Source: Nitrospirales bacterium (lineage in GTDB: Bacteria > Nitrospirota > Nitrospiria > Nitrospirales > UBA8639). From it: 5,367 nt of DNA. Numbering within the stretch: the stretch's first letter is position 1; every line of letters starts with the position of its first letter. A program made the position numbers and the translations under genes. Shown piece after piece: positions 1 through 5,367 of the stretch. The notes below the pieces were generated by a model. The model saw only the letters and a list, made by a program, of their open reading frames with translations, was not told the DNA's origin and searched no databases. Location of the stretch: the NCBI GenBank assembly GCA_029261305.1, contig JAJDBO010000323.1, positions 1 through 5,367 of the forward strand. The letters are read 5' to 3'.

Positions 1-516
1 AAGGGAATCAACAGTATCATCTTCGTTCACGGACACGGCGGCCTGTAAGATGATCGGACCATCATCAACCCCTTCCGTCACAAAATGCACCGTACAGCCG
101 GACACTTTTACTCCTGCGTGCAAGGCCTGTTTTTGTGCCCCGAGCCCAGGAAACGACGGGAGAAGCGAGGGGTGAATATTCATCATGCGAGATTGATAGG
201 CATCAATGAGAACCGGAGTGACAATCTTCATGTATCCGGCCAAGAGCACAAGTTGCACATTATGTTCCTTCAACACTTTCAGAATTTTTTGGTCGTAGGC
301 TTGACGTGGATCCGACTCTTCTAGCACTAATTTAGGATCGAGGAAGATGTCTGGGATGCCATGTCGTTGCGCTCGTTCTAGAGCCATGGAACCTTTTTTA
401 TTACTCACCACGACTACGATGGTGGCATGAAGCGTGTTTGACTCGATGGCATCAATAATGGCTTGCAGATTGGACCCTCGACCTGAGGCCAATACACCGA
501 TACGAATAGGTGTCAT
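1..516 (-). CDS. purN: Phosphoribosylglycinamide formyltransferase (GART), 3' end cut by window edge
   Basis: PurN transfers a formyl group from 10-formyltetrahydrofolate to glycinamide ribonucleotide (GAR), the third step of cytoplasmic de novo purine synthesis. I translated 172 codons from the ATG at 516-514, open to base 1. The N-terminal phosphate-binding segment is GVLASGRGSNLQAI (residues 7-20). The motif MNIHPSLLP (112-120) carries the catalytic Asn113 and His115. SGCTVHFVTEGVDDGPI (139-155) supplies the third catalytic residue, Asp151. The 38-residue spacing from Asn113 to Asp151 equals that of E. coli Asn106 to Asp144. Family members are about 200-220 residues long, so some 30-45 C-terminal residues lie outside the window; this is an edge effect and not a truncation of the gene. 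The start is fixed by the ATGA overlap with the purM stop and by a GAGGGG Shine-Dalgarno five bases upstream, implying translational coupling. The folate-dependent enzyme is clearly indicated, not the formate-dependent PurT. Confidence 0.96.
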   Translation of the reverse strand, partial: MTPIRIGVLASGRGSNLQAIIDAIESNTLHATIVVVVSNKKGSMALERAQRHGIPDIFLDPKLVLEESDPRQAYDQKILKVLKEHNVQLVLLAGYMKIVTPVLIDAYQSRMMNIHPSLLPSFPGLGAQKQALHAGVKVSGCTVHFVTEGVDDGPIILQAAVSVNEDDTVDSL

Positions 517-1562
517 GCGTTCCCCTCAGTGGAATATGTCACACAAGGTTCCCCCTCAGGATTTTCTACAATGCGCCCAATACGAAAGGCATGTTCACCA
601 AGTTCCTGTGCACGATCAATCATAGCTTGAGATTGATCGGAAGGCACAATCACTACAAAGCCAATTCCCTGATTAAAGACCCGATACATTTCCTCTTCTT
701 CGACGTGCCCAAGTTTTTGGATGTGAGAGAAAATCGGAGGAATCGTCCATGCCTCTTTTTCAATGTATGCTCCACATCCTTTTGGCAAGATACGAGGGAT
801 ATTGCCAGTTAACCCGCCACCAGTAATATGTGCGAGCCCATGAATGGAAAACTCTTTGATCAATTGCAACAGGGATTTGACATAGATCCTTGTTGGCGTG
901 AGTAATGTTTCCCCTAACGGCTTCTTCATACCATCCAATACCTTATCAAGCGGCAACCCTGCCTGTTCAAGCAACACACGCCGTGCTAAGGAAAAGCCAT
1001 TGCTGTGCAGGCCCGACGACGCCAATCCAATCACCGCATCACCTGGTTGAATCGATTCGCCAGTCAGAATAGCTGCACGCTCTACAACACCTACAGAAAA
1101 TCCCGCAAGATCATATTCCCCTGCCTGGTAAAAGGAAGGAAGCTCTGCGGTTTCCCCTCCAATTAATGCACAGCCTGCTTGGCGACACCCCTCGGCTATG
1201 CCTTTGATAATGGCCTCGGCTTTATCCACCACCAACTCCCCGACGGCCAAATAATCTAAGAAAAATAGCGGCTCTGCCCCGCTAACAATAATATCGTTCA
1301 CGCACATCGCCACCAAATCAATACCCACCGTCTCATGTTGATCCATGAGAAACGCCAGCTTCAGCTTTGTGCCAACGCCATCCGTTCCAGAAACCAACAC
1401 GGGATCAACAAATCGTTCAGGCGCCAGTCGAAATAATCCTCCAAACGCGCCAATATCACCCAAGACCTCTGGACGAAACGTGGATTTGGCGAGTGGACGA
1501 ATACGCCGGACGACTTCTTCCCCCGCTTCAATATCAACTCCGGCTTGACGATAGTCAGTCAT
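513..1562 (-). CDS. purM: Phosphoribosylformylglycinamidine cyclo-ligase (AIR synthetase)
   Basis: PurM closes formylglycinamidine ribonucleotide (FGAM) with ATP to give aminoimidazole ribonucleotide (AIR), step five of de novo purine synthesis in the cytoplasm. The 349-residue length is normal for the family (about 340-355). Visible signatures in order: YRQAGVDIEAG (residues 4-14); the glycine-rich ATP-binding loop SGTDGVGTKLKLA (58-70); GIDLVAMCVNDI (80-91); IGGETAELP (134-142); SSGLHSNGFSL (182-192); HITGGGLTGNIPRILP (245-260); and NQGIGFV (297-303) near the C-terminus. Both halves of the PurM/AIRS fold are present with no frame break, so the enzyme looks complete and active. The start ATG lies 13 bases after the methyltransferase stop, with a TTGAGG ribosome-binding site seven bases before it. 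Its TGA overlaps the purN ATG by four bases, which makes the two purine genes a coupled pair. Confidence 0.98.
   Translation of the reverse strand: MTDYRQAGVDIEAGEEVVRRIRPLAKSTFRPEVLGDIGAFGGLFRLAPERFVDPVLVSGTDGVGTKLKLAFLMDQHETVGIDLVAMCVNDIIVSGAEPLFFLDYLAVGELVVDKAEAIIKGIAEGCRQAGCALIGGETAELPSFYQAGEYDLAGFSVGVVERAAILTGESIQPGDAVIGLASSGLHSNGFSLARRVLLEQAGLPLDKVLDGMKKPLGETLLTPTRIYVKSLLQLIKEFSIHGLAHITGGGLTGNIPRILPKGCGAYIEKEAWTIPPIFSHIQKLGHVEEEEMYRVFNQGIGFVVIVPSDQSQAMIDRAQELGEHAFRIGRIVENPEGEPCVTYSTEGNA
522..527 (-). promoter_or_regulatory. Shine-Dalgarno for purN, inside the end of purM
   Basis: Read on the minus strand the site is GAGGGG, five bases before the purN ATG and lying within the last codons of purM. 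Together with the ATGA stop/start overlap it decides the purN start and suggests that ribosomes finishing purM reinitiate on purN. Confidence 0.75.
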
Positions 1563-1569
1563 ACAAAGG

Positions 1570-1575
1570 CCTCAA
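1570..1575 (-). promoter_or_regulatory. Ribosome-binding site for purM
   Basis: Minus-strand TTGAGG, seven bases before the purM ATG and immediately after the TGA of the methyltransferase gene. It fills most of the 13-base gap, so there is no room for a separate promoter or terminator between the two genes. It supports the ATG at 1562-1560. Confidence 0.65.
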
Positions 1576-2892
1576 TCACGACAAAAGAGTAAATTCCACA
1601 AGGGTTTCGATATGCGCGGTCTGTGGAAACATGTCAAAGAGTTGCACACGTCCCATCGTATATCCTGCAGCCCTCAAACGACTGGCATCACGTGCTAATG
1701 ATGCCGCATCGCATGACAAATAAAAAATTCTTGGCACCTTAGCATGACTCAAAGACTGGGTGCACGCCTTACTCAACCCCGTCCTTGGTGGATCAAGTAG
1801 TACGACATCATACTCCTCCGGTTGTACCGTCGCTAAAAAGTTTTCGGTGGTTGAAGGACGGAATCGAGACCGGCCAATGTGATTCTGAGAGGCGGTTTTC
1901 CGAGCATCGGCAATGGCATAGGGGTTCTCTTCAACTACCGTGGCCATCGCGCCTTTCCTGGCCAGAGACAATCCCAAACACCCCACACCGGCAAATAACT
2001 CCAGGATTCGTACCCCTTCAGAATTCCCCATCCATTCCTCTAACGTTTGATATACCATACCAAATACGGCCCAATTCGCTTGCATAAATGAGCGATCACT
2101 TATGCGGAAGGCAATGTCATGCAATTGCTCAAAGAGATGGTCCTCTCCACTCACCCGCCGAACGGGAGTATGCTTTCTCCCTGATGGCGGTGCAGCAGAA
2201 GCCACCACACATCCAGACACTGTGGGGATCTCCTTGAAAATTTCAAGAAATGATTGAGCTTGTCCTTGATTGAGTCGTGGAGATTTTAAAATCAACAAAT
2301 GGTTGCCAAATGCTGCAGACGAACGCACCTCAAGGCTAGAGAGAAATGCTGGCATTCGAGTTAACGCACATAACCGTTTCTTTAATTCCTCGACAACTAC
2401 ACGAATAGATTCTGGGATGAGCAAGCAGCCCGTCGTTTCAACAGGAGTACGAGAACGTTCCTGAACGAATCCAAGTTGATAGGTATGGTGTTCTTGAAAT
2501 ACCGAGAAACGAACGCTACGTCGGTACTCATAGGGAAAAGGAGAAGGCACAGGCGGCAAAAATTCTTGGTCGGCAACATGTCCAATTCGTGAGAAGGCTT
2601 CTTCCAACATTTGCTGCTTGTAAAGAAGTTGCATATCATAGCGAACATGTTGAAATTGACAGCCTCCACATTGCTCATACACAGGACAGGGAGCCGCAAT
2701 GCGATCTGGGGAGACTTCTTGAACCTGATCCAAGGTGGCAAACTGGTATCCCTGCCGAGACTCCGCACCTTTGATGGTCACCATTTCATCTGGCAAAACC
2801 CCACGAACAAATGTGACCTTGGAACCCAAGTGCGCCATTCCCCAACCACCCGCAACAATGCGCTCAATTTTTAACGGAGAAGAACTTTCCAT
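1576..2892 (-). CDS. rlmD: 23S rRNA (uracil-5-)-methyltransferase, RlmD/RumA type
   Basis: A SAM-dependent RNA m5U methyltransferase of the TrmA/RlmD family; RlmD methylates U1939 of 23S rRNA in E. coli. The 438 residues match E. coli RlmD (about 433). Domains in order: an N-terminal TRAM RNA-binding domain (about 6-60, including IERIVAGGWGMAHLG); four cysteines for a [4Fe-4S] cluster, C69, C75 and C78 (CPVYEQCGGC) plus C156; FMQAN (269-273), matching the family FxQxN; SAM motif I ILELFAGVGCLGL (296-308); DPPRTG (367-372); the nucleophile Cys394 in YLSCD; and Glu429 in DMFPQTAHIET, the general base position. The usual proline two residues after the nucleophile (SCNP/SCDP) is Ala396 here. The four-cysteine set and TRAM domain argue against TrmA. 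RlmD fits best, but the exact uridine cannot be read from sequence and an RlmC/RlmCD-like specificity is possible. It sits 35 bases after the response regulator and 13 before purM. The ATG is placed just ahead of the TRAM domain; no clear Shine-Dalgarno precedes it. Confidence 0.9.
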   Translation of the reverse strand: MESSSPLKIERIVAGGWGMAHLGSKVTFVRGVLPDEMVTIKGAESRQGYQFATLDQVQEVSPDRIAAPCPVYEQCGGCQFQHVRYDMQLLYKQQMLEEAFSRIGHVADQEFLPPVPSPFPYEYRRSVRFSVFQEHHTYQLGFVQERSRTPVETTGCLLIPESIRVVVEELKKRLCALTRMPAFLSSLEVRSSAAFGNHLLILKSPRLNQGQAQSFLEIFKEIPTVSGCVVASAAPPSGRKHTPVRRVSGEDHLFEQLHDIAFRISDRSFMQANWAVFGMVYQTLEEWMGNSEGVRILELFAGVGCLGLSLARKGAMATVVEENPYAIADARKTASQNHIGRSRFRPSTTENFLATVQPEEYDVVLLDPPRTGLSKACTQSLSHAKVPRIFYLSCDAASLARDASRLRAAGYTMGRVQLFDMFPQTAHIETLVEFTLLS

Positions 2893-2927
2893 GATGGTAA
2901 TTATATGAAGGCCAGTCTTGGTGTAGG

Positions 2928-4301
2928 TTAGGATTCTGATCGAAGATCAACATTCAGAAGCTTGATTTTTCGATGCAAATGACTGCGCTCGATCTTGAGG
3001 TCATCAGCAGTTTTAGAAACATTCCATTCATTGTCACGAAGACGGTGTGAAATATATTCTCGTTCAAAGGCATGGCGTGCCTCTCGCAAGGAATCATACA
3101 CATCTAACGCACTCACCCGGTGACCAGCCTCCACAGCGCCTCCAGGCATAAATGGAATGACATCCGAAGATTCAATGACCGGTTTCGGGACCATAATCAT
3201 CAATCGCTCTACTTGATTGCGAAGTTCCCGTATATTCCCTGGCCAATCATGACGGGCCAGAACCGCGAGTGCCCCATCCGTAATTTCTTTGATTTTCATT
3301 CCCTGTTCTTCGGCATGCACACGCAAAAAATGCCGAACAAGAGCCGGAATATCCTCACGCCGATTCCGAAGCGGCGGCACTTCGATCGGCAGGACATTGA
3401 GCCGATAAAATAAATCTTCTCGGAATGTCCCTTTTTCGATTTCCTGACGAAGCTCTTTATTCGATGCCGCAATCACCCGAACATTGACTTTAATGAGTTT
3501 GCCTCCCCCGACCCGGGTAAACTGCTGCTCTTGCAAGACCCGAAGCACTTTGGCCTGGGTGGCCACACTCATATCGGCAATTTCATCTAGAAACAGCGTA
3601 CCACCATCGGCTAAGTCGAACTTCCCACGACGCTGAGAAACCGCACCAGTAAATGCGCCTCGTTCATGCCCAAAGAGTTCCGTTTCAATGAGTGTCTCTG
3701 GGATCGCCGCACAATTGACTTCGACAAAGGACCGAGTACGTCGAGGGCTCTCTAGATGAATAGCCCGCGCGACAAGTTCCTTCCCCGTCCCGTTCTCTCC
3801 GGAAATCAGCACTCGGCTATGGGTAGGTGCTGCCGCAGAAATTTGCTGACGTAGAGACGCCATGACCCCAGAGTCCCCCACCAACTCAGAATGCCGCTCA
3901 ACTCGAATCCGTAAATTAAGGTTCTCCTCTTCGAGCTCTCGCTGATGAAGGGCATTTCGAACAAGAATCGTGACCTTCTCAAGATCGAGCGGCTTTTCAA
4001 GGTAATCATAAGCACCCAGTTTGGTGGCCTTCACAGCGGTTTCCACCGATCCATGGCCAGACATCATAATCACCATCAGGTTAGGAAACTGTTGTCGGAC
4101 TCGCTTTAAAGTTTCCAAGCCATCAATTTCTGGCATCCAAATATCAAGGATCACCAAATCAGGCGGTTCAGCTTTAATCAGCTTTAACGCTTCCGCACCA
4201 CTCTTGGCGAGAGAAACCAGATGACCTTCGTCTTCTAAAATACTGCTCAGCGTATTAAGAATTGAGGGTTCATCATCAACAATGCAGATAGTCCCGGACA
4301 T
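2928..4301 (-). CDS. ntrX: NtrX-like sigma-54-dependent response regulator
   Basis: An NtrC-family transcription activator of 457 residues, the usual size, and the likely phosphorylation partner of the adjacent kinase. The receiver domain (about 4-118) has acidic residues D9 and D10, phospho-acceptor D53 (VILDIWMP), S81 and K103. A linker helix (about 119-137) precedes the AAA+ sigma-54 interaction domain, with Walker A GENGTGKE (168-175), the sigma-54 contact loop GAFTGA (215-220), Walker B LFLDE (236-240), the RVGGGK segment (263-268), FREDLFYRLNV (293-303) and WPGNIREL (353-360). A Fis-type helix-turn-helix ends the protein (about 413-452), with NVSKTADDLKIERSHLHRKI (427-446). ERSHLHRKIK is characteristic of NtrX as opposed to NtrC. 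The intact GAFTGA loop predicts true sigma-54 activation. A possible AAGGA ribosome-binding site lies 11 bases before the ATG, rather far. The gene follows the kinase after a 105-base gap. NtrX is assigned by motif and neighbour; the regulon is unknown. Confidence 0.93.
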   Translation of the reverse strand: MSGTICIVDDEPSILNTLSSILEDEGHLVSLAKSGAEALKLIKAEPPDLVILDIWMPEIDGLETLKRVRQQFPNLMVIMMSGHGSVETAVKATKLGAYDYLEKPLDLEKVTILVRNALHQRELEEENLNLRIRVERHSELVGDSGVMASLRQQISAAAPTHSRVLISGENGTGKELVARAIHLESPRRTRSFVEVNCAAIPETLIETELFGHERGAFTGAVSQRRGKFDLADGGTLFLDEIADMSVATQAKVLRVLQEQQFTRVGGGKLIKVNVRVIAASNKELRQEIEKGTFREDLFYRLNVLPIEVPPLRNRREDIPALVRHFLRVHAEEQGMKIKEITDGALAVLARHDWPGNIRELRNQVERLMIMVPKPVIESSDVIPFMPGGAVEAGHRVSALDVYDSLREARHAFEREYISHRLRDNEWNVSKTADDLKIERSHLHRKIKLLNVDLRSES

Positions 4302-4406
4302 CTTATGGCAAATCCTTACCTAACAAAGTGATCAATTACGAAAAGCGACTCAATACTTGAACTCACGGCCAACGCTATATCTTTTGGAAGGTCAACATAA
4401 TTGGGC
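4302..4406. other. Kinase-regulator spacer, the only sizeable gap in the window
   Basis: This 105-base stretch is the only non-coding interval above 35 bases. I see no hairpin followed by a T run that would end kinase transcription, and no clear sigma-70 or sigma-54 promoter. TTGACC on the minus strand resembles a -35 box but has no -10 match at 16-18 bases. The one small symmetry is TCAATACTTGA at 4350-4360, an inverted repeat with four-base arms. The spacer could hold a regulator-specific control site, but nothing here proves it. Confidence 0.4.
4313..4317 (-). promoter_or_regulatory. Possible ribosome-binding site for ntrX
   Basis: Minus-strand AAGGA (within GGTAAGGAT), 11 bases before the ntrX ATG. 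The spacing is longer than the usual 5-9 bases, so this is a moderate candidate. The start itself is also supported by the receiver domain beginning within four residues of it. Confidence 0.45.
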
Positions 4407-5367
4407 TTAAGTAATAGGTAACTCTAGGGAGAAAATTGCGCCCTGGGGTTGATGATTCGCGACCTGAATGGTCCCATTATGGTCAGTCACAATACGATGC
4501 ACAATGGCGAGTCCCAACCCGGTACCAGCACTCCGCTTCGAAAAATATGGCAAGAATAACTTTTCTTGGTCCTCATGGCGAATCCCGGGACCTTCATCGA
4601 CCACCTTCACCATCACCCGTTGAAGTTTCCAATCCACTTCCGTGGTGACCCAGAGCCGTCCCTTTTGTTCCATGGCCTGAATAGCATTGTCAAATAAATT
4701 CACAAACACCCGTCGCATCTGTTCCCGATCAATATTGAGCGACGGCAATGCAGAGTCCAGAGAAAGATTGAACTCAATATCCCGGTGCCCACCTGTATAC
4801 AACGCCACGACGTTTTCAATAACCTCGTGGAGCGACTCACGTGTCATATGAGGAGCCGGCATACGCGCAAATTTCGAAAACTCATCAACCATTCGTTTGA
4901 GACTGCCGACTTCACTCACAATGACGCTTGTTGATTGGTCAAAAATATCTTCAAAATCTGGAGCTTTATCAAAAAACTTTTTCCGTAATCGTTGGGCCGC
5001 AAGTTGAATGGGGGTCAAGGGATTTTTAATCTCATGAGCAATGCGCTGAGCCACCTCCTGCCAGGCGGCAGTTTTTTGCGCTTTGATCAATTCGGAACGA
5101 TCTTCAAACACCAACACAAATCCCAAATCCTTGCCGGACTCATTTCTCATTCGAGAAAGATTCAATCCCACAGTCAACAATTTCCCTTGAACATCCATTT
5201 GACCTTCAAGAGTCAAACTCTCTCGACCATCGACCAAAATGCGATCATAGGCTTCCTGAAACAGAGTAAAATTACTGTGCTTAAACACATCAAAAACCGG
5301 ACGCCCTCGCACCTCGTCAGCCCCCACCCCTAAAATGCGCTCAGCCGAATGATTGAAGGTCGTAATA
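4407..5367 (-). CDS. ntrY: NtrY-like sensor histidine kinase, 5' end cut by window edge
   Basis: C-terminal 319 residues of a sensor kinase that would autophosphorylate and pass phosphate to the downstream regulator. The frame is open to base 5367. Numbering from the first whole codon (5366-5364), the fragment opens inside a PAS domain (about 1-92; TFNHSAERILGVGADEV, 3-19, is a typical PAS start). The HisKA helix follows, with the phospho-acceptor His111 in AHEIKNPLTPIQLAAQRLRK (110-129), a sequence highly typical of NtrY. The HATPase_c domain has the N box NLFDN (223-227), G1 DEGPG (257-261), an F box around LFLPYFSKR (270-278) and G2 GTGLGL (281-286). It ends normally at a TAA. A GTG at 5327-5325 could be taken as a start, but homologous PAS sequence continues upstream, so it is internal. 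NtrY proteins usually have N-terminal membrane helices and a HAMP domain; these would lie beyond the window and cannot be checked. Sensing role (nitrogen or redox) is inferred from the family only. Confidence 0.93.
   Translation of the reverse strand, partial: ITTFNHSAERILGVGADEVRGRPVFDVFKHSNFTLFQEAYDRILVDGRESLTLEGQMDVQGKLLTVGLNLSRMRNESGKDLGFVLVFEDRSELIKAQKTAAWQEVAQRIAHEIKNPLTPIQLAAQRLRKKFFDKAPDFEDIFDQSTSVIVSEVGSLKRMVDEFSKFARMPAPHMTRESLHEVIENVVALYTGGHRDIEFNLSLDSALPSLNIDREQMRRVFVNLFDNAIQAMEQKGRLWVTTEVDWKLQRVMVKVVDEGPGIRHEDQEKLFLPYFSKRSAGTGLGLAIVHRIVTDHNGTIQVANHQPQGAIFSLELPIT

Noticed and set aside
391..400. Homopolymer run (six A on the coding strand) in purN as a slippage or frameshift site
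   Set aside because: The purN frame is continuous and conserved on both sides of the run, so there is no sign of a programmed or accidental shift.
1..516. purN as a truncated pseudogene
   Set aside because: The frame is open to the first base of the window with all catalytic residues present; the missing C-terminus is explained by the window edge.
1367..1723. A 118-codon plus-strand reading frame across the purM/rlmD junction
   Set aside because: It is antisense to two well-supported genes, has no family resemblance that I can see, and is of a length expected by chance.
2397..2768. A 123-codon minus-strand reading frame inside the methyltransferase gene
   Set aside because: It lies wholly within rlmD in another frame, shows no recognisable domain, and the rlmD frame carries all the conserved motifs here.
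4302..4406. Possible sigma-54 promoter (TGGCC or TGGCA-like words) before ntrX
   Set aside because: On either strand, the GG of each word is not followed ten bases later by GC, so the -24/-12 pattern is absent.
4992..5333. A 113-codon plus-strand reading frame opposite the kinase
   Set aside because: It is antisense to the conserved HisKA and PAS coding sequence, with no recognisable motif; it is a shadow frame.

Overview
The window holds five bacterial genes, all on the minus strand and tightly packed. In transcription order (high to low coordinates) they are: an NtrY-like sensor histidine kinase cut by the right edge; an NtrX-like sigma-54 response regulator; a TrmA/RlmD-family rRNA uracil-5-methyltransferase; purM; and purN cut by the left edge. 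There is no RNA gene, mobile element, CRISPR array or long repeat that I can support. The window is almost entirely coding, and the only gap longer than about 35 bases is the 105-base spacer between the kinase and the regulator.

Organism: base composition is roughly 50% GC by eye. The NtrY/NtrX pair, an Fe-S RlmD-type methyltransferase and Shine-Dalgarno-led purine genes suggest a Gram-negative bacterium. NtrX-type regulators with a short '-MPEIDG-' receiver loop and an intact GAFTGA loop would fit Nitrospirota or a deltaproteobacterial-type lineage. That placement is a guess from protein style and not a demonstrated assignment.

Right part (about 2928-5367): a two-component system. The kinase fragment keeps part of a PAS domain, the phospho-accepting HisKA helix and a complete ATPase domain. 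The regulator has receiver, AAA+ and Fis-type helix-turn-helix domains, with every key residue seen in place. Together they would sense a signal (nitrogen or redox state in studied NtrYX systems) and drive sigma-54 promoters elsewhere; no sigma-54 promoter was found here.

Left part (1-2892): a likely translation and nucleotide unit. The rRNA methyltransferase is followed 13 bases later by purM, and purM overlaps purN by four bases (ATGA). PurN (step 3) and PurM (step 5) act in de novo IMP synthesis. The co-directional layout and short gaps are compatible with one transcript through the last four genes, possibly all five. The window looks like ordinary core-genome housekeeping and regulatory sequence. 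I found no convincing undescribed system; the observations below are modest.
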